A stretch of DNA of 64,000 nucleotides from Saccharopolyspora gregorii (GTDB lineage Bacteria > Actinomycetota > Actinomycetes > Mycobacteriales > Pseudonocardiaceae): positions 372,001 to 436,000 of the forward strand of contig NZ_CP059556.1 of the NCBI RefSeq assembly GCF_024734405.1, written 5' to 3'. The notes beneath the pieces were generated by a model. It searched no databases, was not told the origin of the DNA, and was given only the letters and a program-made list of their open reading frames with translations. The position numbers were made by a program, and so were the translations under genes. Below, in pieces: positions 34,860 through 44,282 of the stretch. How positions within the stretch are numbered: position 1 is the stretch's first letter; every line of letters starts with the position of its first letter.

Positions 34860-37412
34860 TCAGCGGGACAGCAGCTGCGCGCAGCGGATCAGACCCAGGT
34901 GGGAGTACGCCTGCGGGTGGTTGCCCAGCGAGCGCTCCGCGATCGGGTCGTACTCCTCGGCGAGCAGCCCGGTCGGCCCGGCGGTGTCCACGATCTGCTG
35001 GAACAGCTCCTCGGCCTCGGTGCGGCGGCCGATCAGCAGGTACGCCTCGATCAGCCAGGCCGCGCACAGGTGGAAGCCGCCCTCGTCGCCCGGCAGCCCG
35101 TCGTCCCGGCGGTAGCGGTACACGGTGGAACCGCTGCGCAGCTCGGACTCGATCGCGTTCACCGTCGCGCGGAACCGCTCGTCCGACGGGTCGATCAGCC
35201 CGGACAGGCCCACGTGCAGCGAGGCCGCGTCCAGGTCGGAGCCCTCGTAGGCGGTGGTGAACGCCTGCACGTCCGGCTGCCAGCCGTTCTTGATGACGTC
35301 CTGCGAGATCTGGTCGCGCAGCGGGCCCCAGGTGGGTTCCACCTCGCGGCCGTACCGCTCGGCGATCTTCAGCGCGCGGTCCAGCGTGACCCAGCACATG
35401 ACCTTCGAGTACACGTGGTGGCGCGGCTGGTCGCGCTCCTCCCAGATGCCGTGGTCCGGTTCGAACCAGCGGTGCGAGACGGCCTCGGCCATCGCCTTCA
35501 CCAGCTGCCAGTCGCGGTCCCGGATCTCACCGGTCACCTCGGCGAGGTGCCAGACGAGCTCCACGACCGGGCCGAACACGTCCAGCTGGACCTGCTGGTC
35601 GGCGAGGTTGCCGACGCGCACCGGCCGCGAACCGGCGTAGCCGGGCAGGCTGTCGATCACGGCCTCCGGCCCGAGGCTGGTGCCCTGCAGGCTGTAGAGC
35701 GGGTGCAGCCTCTCCGGCCCGGGCAACGTCTCCAGCACGCGGTGCAGCCAGTCGAGGAAGCCCTCCGCCTCGGCGGTGGAGCCCAGCGTGACCAGGGCCT
35801 GCGCGGTCATCGAGCCGTCCCGCAGCCAGCAGTAGCGGTAGTCCCAGTTGCGGACGCCGCCGATCTCCTCCGGCAGCGAGGTCGTCGCCGCCGCCATGAT
35901 CCCGCCGGTGTCGGTGTTGCACAGGCCGCGCAGCGTCAGCGCGGACCGGCCCACCAGGTCGGTCTCCACGGCGGGCAGCGTCAGCGTCTCCAGCCACTCC
36001 GACCAGTACACGTCGGCGGCGGCGCGGCGCTGCCGCTCGGTGCGCTCGGACGGCGCCAGGTCCTCGGTGCCGCAGCGCAGCTCCAGCACGATCGGGGTCT
36101 CGTCGGAGGCGGCCACCACGGCCCGCGCCGACTCGTGCATCCCGTCGGAGGTGATCTCCCACTGGACGCCGGGGGAGTGCAGCACCATCGGCTCCGAGGT
36201 GCCCATCACCCGCAGCCCGCCGGCTTCGGGGACGAGCCGCACCGGGACCTGGCCGAACTCGGGACGGGGCGCGAACTCGATGCTCGCCGTCGTCTCGCCG
36301 GTGATCACCCGGATGAGGTCGGTGCGGTGCGCGTCGACCCCGTGCTCCAGGTAGTCGGTGACCAGCAGCCGCGACCAGCGGGTCTCGACCGTCATGGTGC
36401 CCGGCACGTAGCGCTGGCCCAGCGGCAGCGGGCTGCGCGGCGCGCCGTTGCCGCCGTGCGGGCGGACGGAGAAGTGGCCGGCGCCGGGGCCGCCGAGCAG
36501 GTCGGCGAACACGGCCGCCGAGTCGGGGCCCGGGTGGCACATCCAGGTCAGCCGTGCGTCCGGGGTGAGCAGGGCGACGGTGCGCTCGTTGGACAGCATG
36601 GTCAGCCGCTCGATCGGCGGGGCCTGCTCGCCGTAGAGCCAGGTGCGCCGCTCCTCCATCAGGAACGCGAGCGCGGTCGCGACCTGGGTGGTGTCGGCGA
36701 CGCGGAACTCGGCGAGCGTGTCGCCCTCGCCGACCTTGAGACCCAGGTCGGGCCCGTGCAGCCGGGCGAACGCCTTCTCGTCGGTGACGTCGTCGCCGAG
36801 GAAGATCGCGGCGGTGGCGGCGACCTGGTGGCGCAGCGCGTCGAGGGCGTTGCCCTTGTCGGTCTGCACCACGGCCAGCTCGATCACGGCCTTGCCCTCG
36901 GTGACCTGGACGCCGTCCCAGGTGGCCGGGCCGGAGCGGACCTGGTCGAGCACGCGCTCGGCGACGTCGTCCTCGGCGCGGCGCACGTGCACCGCGACGC
37001 TGGCCGGCTTCGCCTCCAGGGTGACGCCCTGCTGGCCGGCGACGATCTCCTGCAGGCCGCGCTGCAGCCGGGTGCGGAGTTCGGTGGCCTGCGGTTCGAG
37101 CTCGTGCACGAAGCCCACGTCGAACTCGGAGCCGTGGCTGCCGACGAGGTGGACCTCGGAGGGGAGACGGGACAGGGTGGCCAGGTCGCGCAGCGCCCGG
37201 CCGGAGATCACCGCGGTGGTCGTGGCCGGCAGGGACGCCAGCGAACGCAGGGCGTGCACCGATTCGGGGAGCGGCTTGGCCGCGTTCGGGTCGGCCACGA
37301 TCGGGGCGAGAGTGCCGTCGTAGTCGCAGGCGACCAGCAGTCGAGGGGTGCGCGCGAGCTGGACGATCGTGCGGCGCAGCTCGGCGGGGAGAGCTTCGGC
37401 GGTCAACGCCAT
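34860..37412 (-). CDS. Bifunctional trehalose-6-phosphate phosphatase / GH15 glycosidase fusion
   Basis: The product is 850 aa from the ATG at 37412; in-frame ATGs at 37442 and 37496 are alternatives. The first 250 residues are an OtsB-type HAD phosphatase (CDYDGTLAP motif I, LGDDVTDEKAF motif IV). The rest is a GH15 (alpha/alpha)6 glycosidase with NWDYRYCWLRDG and GGFHLCAAWLIEAYLLIGR. GH15 members in actinobacteria include trehalase and glucoamylase-type enzymes. The phosphatase makes trehalose from the OtsA product, while the glycosidase half may turn it over. It lies 142 bp downstream of otsA. Confidence 0.9.
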   Translation of the reverse strand: MALTAEALPAELRRTIVQLARTPRLLVACDYDGTLAPIVADPNAAKPLPESVHALRSLASLPATTTAVISGRALRDLATLSRLPSEVHLVGSHGSEFDVGFVHELEPQATELRTRLQRGLQEIVAGQQGVTLEAKPASVAVHVRRAEDDVAERVLDQVRSGPATWDGVQVTEGKAVIELAVVQTDKGNALDALRHQVAATAAIFLGDDVTDEKAFARLHGPDLGLKVGEGDTLAEFRVADTTQVATALAFLMEERRTWLYGEQAPPIERLTMLSNERTVALLTPDARLTWMCHPGPDSAAVFADLLGGPGAGHFSVRPHGGNGAPRSPLPLGQRYVPGTMTVETRWSRLLVTDYLEHGVDAHRTDLIRVITGETTASIEFAPRPEFGQVPVRLVPEAGGLRVMGTSEPMVLHSPGVQWEITSDGMHESARAVVAASDETPIVLELRCGTEDLAPSERTERQRRAAADVYWSEWLETLTLPAVETDLVGRSALTLRGLCNTDTGGIMAAATTSLPEEIGGVRNWDYRYCWLRDGSMTAQALVTLGSTAEAEGFLDWLHRVLETLPGPERLHPLYSLQGTSLGPEAVIDSLPGYAGSRPVRVGNLADQQVQLDVFGPVVELVWHLAEVTGEIRDRDWQLVKAMAEAVSHRWFEPDHGIWEERDQPRHHVYSKVMCWVTLDRALKIAERYGREVEPTWGPLRDQISQDVIKNGWQPDVQAFTTAYEGSDLDAASLHVGLSGLIDPSDERFRATVNAIESELRSGSTVYRYRRDDGLPGDEGGFHLCAAWLIEAYLLIGRRTEAEELFQQIVDTAGPTGLLAEEYDPIAERSLGNHPQAYSHLGLIRCAQLLSR

Positions 37413-37554
37413 ACTCCTCTGGGCGGTCGGATGGGTCTGCATGATCGATTCGGTGCCGGACGTGCCGGTCGGGTCCGCTGCCGGTTCCCGCCGCACGTCC
37501 GCCGGTGGTCGATCAGTTACCTCGCGCGGCGGCTCCGGACGTCGAGCGGGTCTT

Positions 37555-38985
37555 TCAGGGGGTCCCGAGCGCTTCGAGGAACGAACGGGCCCAGCGGTCG
37601 ACGTCGTGCGTGAGCACCTGCCTACGCAATGCTCGCATCCTACGGCGGCCGTCGGCCTGCTCGATGTCGAGGGCGGACAGCAACGCCTCCTTCACGCCGT
37701 CCAAGTTGTGCGGGTTGACCAGGAAGGCGCTGGTGAGTTCCGCGGCCGCTCCGGCGAACTCGCTGAGCACGAGCGTGCCGCCCAGGTCGTGCCTGCAGGC
37801 GACGTACTCCTTGCACACCAGGTTCATGCCGTCGCGGACCGGCGTGACCACCATGACGTCGGCCGCGCAGTAGAACGCCACCAGGTCCTTCTTGTCCACC
37901 GACGTGTGCAAATAGTGCACTGCCGGGTGACCCACGCGGCCGAACTCGCCGTTGATCCGGCCGACTTCGCGCTCGATGCCCTCGCGCATCTGCTTGTAGT
38001 GCTCGACGCGCTCCCGGCTCGGCGTGGCGATCTGGATCATCGCCACGTCCTCCGCGCGGATCTGGCCGTCGGCGAGCAGCTCGTGCATCGCGTGCAGCCG
38101 CACGTCGATGCCCTTGGTGTAGTCCAGCCGGTCCACGCCGAGCATGATGCGGCGCGGATTGCCCAGCTCGGCGCGGATCTCCTTGGCGCGCTGCTGGATC
38201 TCCTTGCTGCGCGCCATCTGGTCCAGCTCCGAGGAGGCGATCGAGATGGGGAACGCGCCGACCCGCACCGCGCGGTCCCCGACCTGCACCACGCCCGGCC
38301 GGGACCGCACGCCGACCTGGCCGCGGCTCGGCTCGAACCCGGCGAGCCGCCGAGCCAGCCACAGGAAGTTCTGCGCGCCGCCCGGGCGGTGAAAGCCGAC
38401 GAGGTCCGCGCCGAGCAGCCCGCGCACGATCTCGGTGCGCCACGGCAGCTGCATGAACAGCTCCACCGGCGGGAACGGGATGTGCAGGAAGAAGCCGATG
38501 CGCAGGTCCGGCCGCAGCTCCCGCAGCATCGCGGGCACCAGCTGCAGCTGGTAGTCCTGCACCCACACGGTCGCGCCCTCCGCGCTGACCTCGGCCGCGG
38601 CCTCCGCGAAGCGGCGGTTCACCCGCTGGAACGCGTCCCACCAGGAGCGGTCGAACACCGGCGGGACCACCACGTCGTGGTACAGCGGCCACAGCGTCGC
38701 GTTCGAGAAGCCCTCGTAGTAGTCCTGGAACTCGTCGGAGGACAGCCGCACCGGGTGCAGGTGCATGTCCTCGTCGGTGAACGGCTCGACGTCGACGTCG
38801 GCGACCCCCGGCCAGCCGACCCAGGCGCCGCGGCGAGCGCGCAGGAACGGCTCCAGCGCGGTCACCAGGCCGCCGGGACTGTGCTTCCAGCGCTCGGTGC
38901 CGTCCGGGAGCTTCTCCAGGTCGACGGGGAGCCTGTTGGCGACGACGACGAAATCCGCACGGGCGGGCGTGCTGGCCCTACTCAC
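37555..38985 (-). CDS. otsA: Trehalose-6-phosphate synthase OtsA
   Basis: The product is 476 aa from the GTG at 38985, preceded by GAGGAGG. It is a GT20 glycosyltransferase that joins glucose from a nucleotide sugar to glucose-6-phosphate. Conserved features are VVANRLPV at the start, [38 protein letters not shown] and [16 protein letters not shown]. With the OtsB domain next door it forms the OtsAB trehalose route, which complements ectoine as osmoprotection. Confidence 0.95.
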   Translation of the reverse strand: MSRASTPARADFVVVANRLPVDLEKLPDGTERWKHSPGGLVTALEPFLRARRGAWVGWPGVADVDVEPFTDEDMHLHPVRLSSDEFQDYYEGFSNATLWPLYHDVVVPPVFDRSWWDAFQRVNRRFAEAAAEVSAEGATVWVQDYQLQLVPAMLRELRPDLRIGFFLHIPFPPVELFMQLPWRTEIVRGLLGADLVGFHRPGGAQNFLWLARRLAGFEPSRGQVGVRSRPGVVQVGDRAVRVGAFPISIASSELDQMARSKEIQQRAKEIRAELGNPRRIMLGVDRLDYTKGIDVRLHAMHELLADGQIRAEDVAMIQIATPSRERVEHYKQMREGIEREVGRINGEFGRVGHPAVHYLHTSVDKKDLVAFYCAADVMVVTPVRDGMNLVCKEYVACRHDLGGTLVLSEFAGAAAELTSAFLVNPHNLDGVKEALLSALDIEQADGRRRMRALRRQVLTHDVDRWARSFLEALGTP

Positions 38986-39220
38986 CGGTGTTGCCTCCTC
39001 GGGAGACCGCTGCTGTCTCGGACGGGATGGGCTGCGCCGGCGGCATCGTGCTCTCCAGCGGCTGGGCCGCTGTCGCGGACCGTCCCGGATCACTCACTAC
39101 CCGCAGGCGAGGCTAGCCAATCAGTCCACCGCCCGCGTCGTTCGTGTGGGCCAACGCCCCCGAGGTCTTGCTCACTCCGGCGGCGGTCCGGCGGGCCGAT
39201 CACCGGCCGGACCGCCCAGC

Positions 39221-40663
39221 TCACTCCAGGCGGCGCCGGGTGGGCCGCAGCGGCCCGGACAGGCGCGGGCCCGAGAGCCTGCGCTCCAGCCTGCCGAGCC
39301 GGGTGCGCACCGGCTGCGCCAGGTACTCGCCCAGCACCACCCCGGCGCCCAGCGCCAGCCCGGTCGCGGCCGCCAGCATCAGCGTCGACATGCCCGCCGG
39401 GTCCCGGACCACCGCGATCTCGTACAGGCCGCGGTAGGTCGCCAGCCCGGGCAGCAGTGGCGCCACGCCGGACACCGCGATCACCAGCGCCGGGATCCGC
39501 AGCCGCCGGGTCACCACGCCGCCCGCGACGCCGACGACGGTCGTGGCGACGGCGCCCGCGAGCACCGCGTTCAACCCCACCACGTTCGTCAGCGTGCCCG
39601 ACACGCCCGCGGCGACCGCCCCGCCGAGCCCGGCGATGACCAGCGGCCGGGGCGGGGCGTAGCTGGCCAGCGCGAAGCAGGCCGAGGTGGAGGCGCCCGC
39701 GAGCGCCTGCACCGGGAGGTCCAGCGCCGTCGTCGACTCGATCCGCGCGGTGCCCACCTTCTGCAGCAGTTCCGCGGTGTCCCCGCCGAGCTGGTCGAAG
39801 ACCTGCACCCCGACGTAGAGCGAGAGCACCACACCGGCGATCAGCCCGGCCGACATCAGCGCGAGCTCCGCGATCCGGCCGGCGGCGGTCACGTTGTACC
39901 CGGTGATCGCGTCCTGCATCGAGCCGACCACCGTCATCCCGGACAGCAGCACGATGATGCTCGCCGCGACCGCCAGCGCGGGCGTCGGGAGGATCCGCAG
40001 CATCGAACAGGCCAGCGCGATGCTCGTCGCGATCACCCCGCCGACCGCCTGCTGGAAGAAGAACGGCAGCGCCCGCTTGTTCAGGAACCGCCCGATCCGG
40101 TCCACCAGCGCCGTCGCCACCGCCGCCACCACGGCCAGCAGCGGGTCGCCGCCGCCGAGCAGCACCGACAGCGAGGCCGCCATGCCCGCCCACGCGAGGG
40201 TCGCCACCCAGCGCGGGAAGGGGTGCGGCGCCGAGGTGATCTTGTCCAGCTCGGAGTAGGCGTCCGACGCGGACAGCTCACCGGCGGTGATCTTGCGGAC
40301 CAGGTCCTCCACGTCGGCGAGCCGCGTGTAGTCGATGGACCGGTTGCGCACCACGCGCAGCGAGGTGATGGGCACCTCCTCGGTGCCCCGGTAGCAGGAG
40401 ACGGTGATCGACGTGTAGATCACGTCGACCTCGCAGTGCGGCAGGCCGTAGGCGCTGACCACACCGATGATCGTCGCGGTGACGTCGGAAGCGCCCGCAC
40501 CGCTGGCCATCTGGACCTCGCCGATGCGCAGCCCCAGGTCCATCACCAGGTGGACCGTTGATTCCTCGGGCAGTGCCGGCCCGTAAACGGCGTTGCGTGT
40601 CCCCACCGGCTCGGCCGGGTCGCGCCGCCGCAGCACACCACGGGCGCGCTGCGTGATTCCCAC
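39221..40663 (-). CDS. Threonine/serine exporter family protein (ThrE-like)
   Basis: The product is 480 aa from the GTG at 40663, preceded by AGGAAGG; the frame is open further upstream. The soluble N-terminal domain has DLGLRIGEVQMASGAGASDV, typical of ThrE. About ten membrane helices follow in two blocks of five, corresponding to the ThrE and ThrE_2 domains. ThrE of Corynebacterium exports L-threonine and L-serine. Family assignment is firm; the substrate is inferred. Confidence 0.88.
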   Translation of the reverse strand: MGITQRARGVLRRRDPAEPVGTRNAVYGPALPEESTVHLVMDLGLRIGEVQMASGAGASDVTATIIGVVSAYGLPHCEVDVIYTSITVSCYRGTEEVPITSLRVVRNRSIDYTRLADVEDLVRKITAGELSASDAYSELDKITSAPHPFPRWVATLAWAGMAASLSVLLGGGDPLLAVVAAVATALVDRIGRFLNKRALPFFFQQAVGGVIATSIALACSMLRILPTPALAVAASIIVLLSGMTVVGSMQDAITGYNVTAAGRIAELALMSAGLIAGVVLSLYVGVQVFDQLGGDTAELLQKVGTARIESTTALDLPVQALAGASTSACFALASYAPPRPLVIAGLGGAVAAGVSGTLTNVVGLNAVLAGAVATTVVGVAGGVVTRRLRIPALVIAVSGVAPLLPGLATYRGLYEIAVVRDPAGMSTLMLAAATGLALGAGVVLGEYLAQPVRTRLGRLERRLSGPRLSGPLRPTRRRLE

Positions 40664-40852
40664 CGCAGACCTACCTTCCTGCTCGTCACCTCTGGGTGAC
40701 CGCGTTGATCGTCCCCTCGGCCATCGGCCCGCACGCCGCGGCCGTTGCACCTCCGGTTCGTGTCCTCCATCACGAGCCTGACACCCGACCCGCGCGCCCG
40801 CGGGCGAGGGGCCGCCGGTCCGGCCGCTTCTCCGCCGACGACCACGGCCGAT

Positions 40853-40858
40853 TACGAT
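40853..40858 (+). promoter_or_regulatory. Candidate -10 element of the tRNA-Thr gene
   Basis: TACGAT lies 25 nt upstream of the mature tRNA 5' end, leaving room for a short leader. Confidence 0.4.
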
Positions 40859-40883
40859 GTGCGCGCACGGCGCGGCCGTGCGC

Positions 40884-40956
40884 GCCGCTGTAGCTCAGTT
40901 GGTAGAGCACCCGCCTTGTAAGCGGACGGTCAGGGGTTCGAGTCCCCTCAGCGGCT
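40884..40956 (+). tRNA. tRNA-Thr (anticodon TGT)
   Basis: The acceptor stem GCCGCTG / CAGCGGC is perfectly paired. The D-arm (GCTCAGTTGGTAGAGC) and T-arm (GGGGTTCGAGTCCCC) are canonical. The anticodon loop CTTGTAA gives TGT, reading ACA. One mismatch remains at the outer anticodon-stem pair. CCA is not encoded. No truncated copy of its 3' end was seen in the window, so there is no sign of an integrated element here. Confidence 0.95.
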
Positions 40957-41375
40957 CCGTGCGGCGCGGTCGAGGAGCGGCGTCCGGCGCGGGGGCATCG
41001 CGGGTGCGCCGTCCCCGGCGACTCCGGACGGGGCGCCCGCGGCATCGGGTTCGGCGGGGCCGACCGGTGCGACCGGGCACGACCCGATGGATTCGCCCTT
41101 TGATGATCGGTGATCGCGGCCCGGATCTGTACTACCCGACCGGGCGACGGATCGGTGCCGCCAGGGGAGCGGGATGACCACCACCTGGTCCGGGTTCCGC
41201 CACGCGCCGCGGACCGCCGCGCCGGGTCGCCGCCGGAAGCTTCGGCAGCGGATCAGAGCGCGGGATCACCCGCATTCGACAGGCGCAGCGGTGGCTGCGG
41301 CTGGCTGCGCCTGGCCGCGGCGTGGCTGCGCGAGCGCGACCGGAGGACCCCGGGGCGGGTGGGTGAGCGGGCGGA
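40957..41375. other. Intergenic stretch after tRNA-Thr
   Basis: About 420 bp. Frames here give only Arg/Pro-rich shadow translations. No hairpin, repeat or gene could be supported. Confidence 0.4.
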
Positions 41376-42149
41376 TCAGGCCTCGGGGCGGAGGGCGATG
41401 ATGCCGAAGACGCCGCCGGCCGGGTCGTGGACGACGGCGAACCGGCCGGGTTCGATGTCGAGCGGTCCGGTGAGGACGGTGCCGCCGAGCGCGGTCACCC
41501 GCTGCACGGCGACGTCGGCGTCGGGGACCGCGAAGTACGCGAGCCAGTGCGGTGGCACCTCGGCGGGCCAGTCGTCGCCGATCCGGACCATGCCGCCGAT
41601 CTCACGGCCGCCGAGCCGCAGCAACCGGTAGTCGGTGCCCGCGACCTGCTGCGGGACGACCTCCCAGCCGAACAGCTCCCGGTAGAACTCGGCGGCGCGC
41701 TCCGGGTCGCGGGTGGCGAGCTCGTGCCAGCACGGTGCACCGGGCTCGTTCACCCGCGCGGAGCCGATCCGGCGGCGGGGCTGCCACAGGGCGACGGCGG
41801 CACCGGTGGGATCGGAGCCGACGGCGAACCGGCCCGCGTCGAACACGTCCACCGGCGCGACGTGCACCTGGCCGCCCGCCCGCTGGAAGGCCGCCGCGGT
41901 GGCGTCCACGTCGTCGGTGGACAGGTGGGTGGTCCAGAACGTCGGGCCGCGGGCCGGTTCGTACTGCGGGCCGATGCCGGCGACGGCCCCGCCCGCGCGC
42001 AGGGCGATCCGGTAGCCGCCGCTCTCGGGCCCGGTGTCCTGCACCGTCCAGCCGAGCAGTTCGGCGTAGAACTCCGCGGTGGTGCCGGGGTCGGCGGTGT
42101 GGAGGTCGACCCAGCAGGGCGTGCCCGGCGCGTACGACGTGATCTCCAT
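41376..42149 (-). CDS. VOC-family protein with two glyoxalase-like domains (Rv0577-like)
   Basis: The product is 257 aa with two tandem VOC modules. The first begins GTPCWVDLHTADPGTTAEFYAE and the second GAPCWHELATRDPERAAEFYRE, each ending with a GRFAV..DP.GA segment. Layout and length resemble the mycobacterial CFP32/TB27.3 (Rv0577) group. These proteins bind small ligands or metals; the reaction is unknown. It diverges from the secreted protease gene. Confidence 0.88.
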   Translation of the reverse strand: MEITSYAPGTPCWVDLHTADPGTTAEFYAELLGWTVQDTGPESGGYRIALRAGGAVAGIGPQYEPARGPTFWTTHLSTDDVDATAAAFQRAGGQVHVAPVDVFDAGRFAVGSDPTGAAVALWQPRRRIGSARVNEPGAPCWHELATRDPERAAEFYRELFGWEVVPQQVAGTDYRLLRLGGREIGGMVRIGDDWPAEVPPHWLAYFAVPDADVAVQRVTALGGTVLTGPLDIEPGRFAVVHDPAGGVFGIIALRPEA

Positions 42150-42298
42150 CAGCGGCCCCCGTTCCGCGGACTGCGGTCACAGGACCCTTGACGTCCTGGT
42201 GCGACCGAGGCCCATAGTGGGCACTCGAATGTTGGGCGGGTCGTTCGAACGGCGCATCTCGATCAGGTCCCGACCGGCGAATGTGGTGGCGAATAGTG

Positions 42299-42313
42299 AC
42301 CAATTGGTTGACC
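42299..42313. promoter_or_regulatory. Palindrome beside a TTGACC -35-like hexamer upstream of the protease gene
   Basis: ACCAATTGGT (42299-42308) is a perfect 10-bp palindrome that abuts TTGACC (42308-42313). The surrounding region is less GC-rich than the average. No matching -10 could be fixed, so the promoter is tentative. Confidence 0.3.
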
Positions 42314-42391
42314 CATTACACGTACGGGTGAGGTCATGGGGGGACTTGTCCGTCCCCACAGCGTTGCCGCTGCTACCCAGAGGAGATCAGT

Positions 42392-43120
42392 GTGTCCCTG
42401 GCACGAGTGCTGACCGGCGTCGCCGGCGTGGCCCTGGCCGCCGCCGCCTTCGCCGTCCCCGCCCAGGCCGCCCCCGCGGCGGCCCCCAACGACATGCAGC
42501 CGATGATCATCGACGGCGAAGAGGCCACCGACGCTCCCTGGGCGGTTCGGCAGTTCAACGACGGTCAGGAGGCGTGTTCCGCCACCGCCATCGCGCCGGA
42601 GTGGGTGCTCACCGCCCAGCACTGCGTGGAAGGCGCCGGCGACGCCGTCAGCTTCCACGTGGGCAGCCTCAACCAGCACGAGGGCGAGGAGTTCAAGGCC
42701 AAGGCCGGCGGCGTGCACATCCACGACAGCGTCGACCTCGCGCTGGTCAACGTGGACCGCCCGATGGACGTCGAGTTCGCCCCGCTGGGCACCACCGGCG
42801 ACGTGAACAACGGCGACACCGTCCAGGTCTACGGCTGGGGTGCCACCTGCACCGACCAGCCCGAGGCCCAGTGCCAGGCGGACAACCTGAAGGTGGCCGA
42901 CGTCAAGGTCACCGACATCGCCTGCACCGACTACCGCGGCGGCACCGCGGTCTGCGCGGACCGCATCAACGGCATCACCGCCGGTGGCGACTCGGGCGGC
43001 CCGATGTTCTCCAACGGCAAGCAGGTCGGCGTGGCCTCCACCAGCGACCGCGCGACCTCGACCGCGTACAACAACATCACCGAGTACCGGGACTGGATCA
43101 AGGAGGTCGCCGGCGTCTGA
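42392..43120 (+). CDS. Secreted trypsin-like serine protease (S1 family)
   Basis: The product is 242 aa from a GTG preceded by AGGAG. A Sec signal peptide ends near AQAAPA (about residue 27). The catalytic triad is His77 (LTAQHC), Asp115 (HDSVDLALV) and Ser201 (GGDSGGP). Six cysteines in the mature domain fit disulfides at the active-site His, mid-domain and near the Ser loop. Activation would expose Ile39/Ile40 (MIIDGEEA), where IVGG is usual. Asp is absent at the usual S1-pocket spot six residues before the Ser (Gly195 area), so trypsin-like specificity is not certain. Confidence 0.9.
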   Translation: MSLARVLTGVAGVALAAAAFAVPAQAAPAAAPNDMQPMIIDGEEATDAPWAVRQFNDGQEACSATAIAPEWVLTAQHCVEGAGDAVSFHVGSLNQHEGEEFKAKAGGVHIHDSVDLALVNVDRPMDVEFAPLGTTGDVNNGDTVQVYGWGATCTDQPEAQCQADNLKVADVKVTDIACTDYRGGTAVCADRINGITAGGDSGGPMFSNGKQVGVASTSDRATSTAYNNITEYRDWIKEVAGV

Positions 43121-43368
43121 TCGCCGCGACACCAGCAAGACCCGGCAGCACCGCGTCCGGGGTCGCCACGGCGGCCCCGGACGCGTGCGTTTCCGGTGGC
43201 GCGCGGTGAGAGCGGGCTCACCCGCGGTCCCGGCCGCCCGGATGAAGATCGCAATTCCGGTGAACTCCGCGAAAATTCTCCGCGGGCAATCGCACTGAGC
43301 CCGGACGTGCCGTGCCGGCGGGCGTTTGCGCAGGTCACGTCCGCTGTCCGCATTTTCGATCAGTATGC

Positions 43369-43386
43369 GTGATAGATCGTTATCAC
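43369..43386. promoter_or_regulatory. Palindromic operator candidate upstream of ectA
   Basis: GTGATAGATCGTTATCAC has perfect 6-bp arms (GTGATA/TATCAC) around a 6-nt centre. It lies about 90 bp upstream of the putative -35. The factor that would bind it is unknown. Confidence 0.5.
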
Positions 43387-43477
43387 TGCGCTGATGCGAG
43401 GCGCAACAATCCTGTCGTGCTCATCACGTGGAAAATCGAGTATCGCCTGGTAGTGCGGTCAGGAAACGGCTGAGTAC

Positions 43478-43506
43478 CTGACGCGTTACGGATGTTCTGT
43501 TAAGTT
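43478..43506 (+). promoter_or_regulatory. ectA promoter candidate
   Basis: CTGACG (-35, 43478-43483), a 17-nt spacer and TAAGTT (-10, 43501-43506). The expected start of transcription is only 1-2 nt before the ectA ATG at 43515, so the ect mRNA may be nearly leaderless. Confidence 0.5.
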
Positions 43507-43514
43507 GGCAAAGC

Positions 43515-44117
43515 ATGACCGGCGACAAACCCAGCCATAACGGCGACGGACCGAATGGCGGACGGAATGCGGGGAGCGGTTCTTCCGCTCCGGTCGAGAT
43601 CGGCATTCCGGTCGTCGCGGACGGTCCCGCACTCCACCGGATCACGCGTGATTCGCGAGTGCTCGATGTGAACTCGTCCTACGCGTACCTGTTGTGGTGC
43701 CGGGACTTCGCGCACACCACCGCGGTGGCGCGCGACGGCGGCGAAGTGGTCGGCTTCGTCACCGGCTACCGGCGTCCGGACGCCCCGGACGTGCTGATGG
43801 TGTGGCAGGTGGCGGTGGACGCGTCGCAGCGCGGTCGCGGAGTGGCGGGGCAGCTGCTCGGCCACCTGGTCGACCGGCTGGTGCCGGAAGGCGTGCGCTA
43901 CCTGGAAACGACGATCACCGCGGACAACACCGCCTCGATCAAGCTCTTCTCCGCGCTGGCCAGGGACCGCGGTACCGAGCTGGCCCGCAGCGAGCTGTTC
44001 GGCGCCGACCTGTTCCCGGACGCGCACCTGGGCGAGGACCTTTACCGGATCGGCCCGTTCGCGGCCCCCGGCGCCGTGACGGGCGAAGCCGTCGCGGCAC
44101 CGCGTCCGGCGGACTGA
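43515..44117 (+). CDS. ectA: L-2,4-diaminobutyrate acetyltransferase EctA
   Basis: The product is 200 aa, a GNAT enzyme that acetylates diaminobutyrate in ectoine synthesis. After a disordered N-terminus of about 30 residues come LDVNSSYAYLLWCRDFAHTTAVA, the acetyl-CoA loop VDASQRGRGVAGQLL (Q/RxxGxG/A), and TTITADNTASIKLF, all EctA hallmarks. It is the first gene of ectABC-(D). There is no Shine-Dalgarno sequence. Confidence 0.95.
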   Translation: MTGDKPSHNGDGPNGGRNAGSGSSAPVEIGIPVVADGPALHRITRDSRVLDVNSSYAYLLWCRDFAHTTAVARDGGEVVGFVTGYRRPDAPDVLMVWQVAVDASQRGRGVAGQLLGHLVDRLVPEGVRYLETTITADNTASIKLFSALARDRGTELARSELFGADLFPDAHLGEDLYRIGPFAAPGAVTGEAVAAPRPAD

Positions 44118-44282
44118 CCGCGAGCGCGCCGCGCCGACCCGGTGCGAGCCGGGGACGCGGGGCGCGCGGGCGCGGACCGCGCCGCGCCGCAGGGACGAAC
44201 GAGTTCCGACGGCAGGTCTCCGGGTGGGGACCATGACCGACTTGCAGCCGGTGGCCGCTCCGGCCGCCGCGAACGGAGGATC

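Larger units (their letters stand above)
43121..43514. other. Intergenic control region upstream of the ectoine genes
   Basis: About 390 bp, distinctly richer in A+T than its neighbours over the last 180 bases. It holds a GTGATA/TATCAC palindrome and a promoter with a 17-nt spacer, listed separately. No gene is visible. Confidence 0.55.

Noticed and set aside
34860-37412. OtsB-GH15 as two genes joined by an assembly error
   Set aside because: The junction is smooth, in frame and of normal codon bias, and the same fusion is known in other actinobacteria.
40894-40973. Possible second tRNA or attachment repeat directly after tRNA-Thr
   Set aside because: No further cloverleaf could be folded from the following 400 bases.
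40884-41375. tRNA-Thr as an integration site
   Set aside because: No integrase, excisionase or duplicated 3' tRNA fragment was seen in the window.
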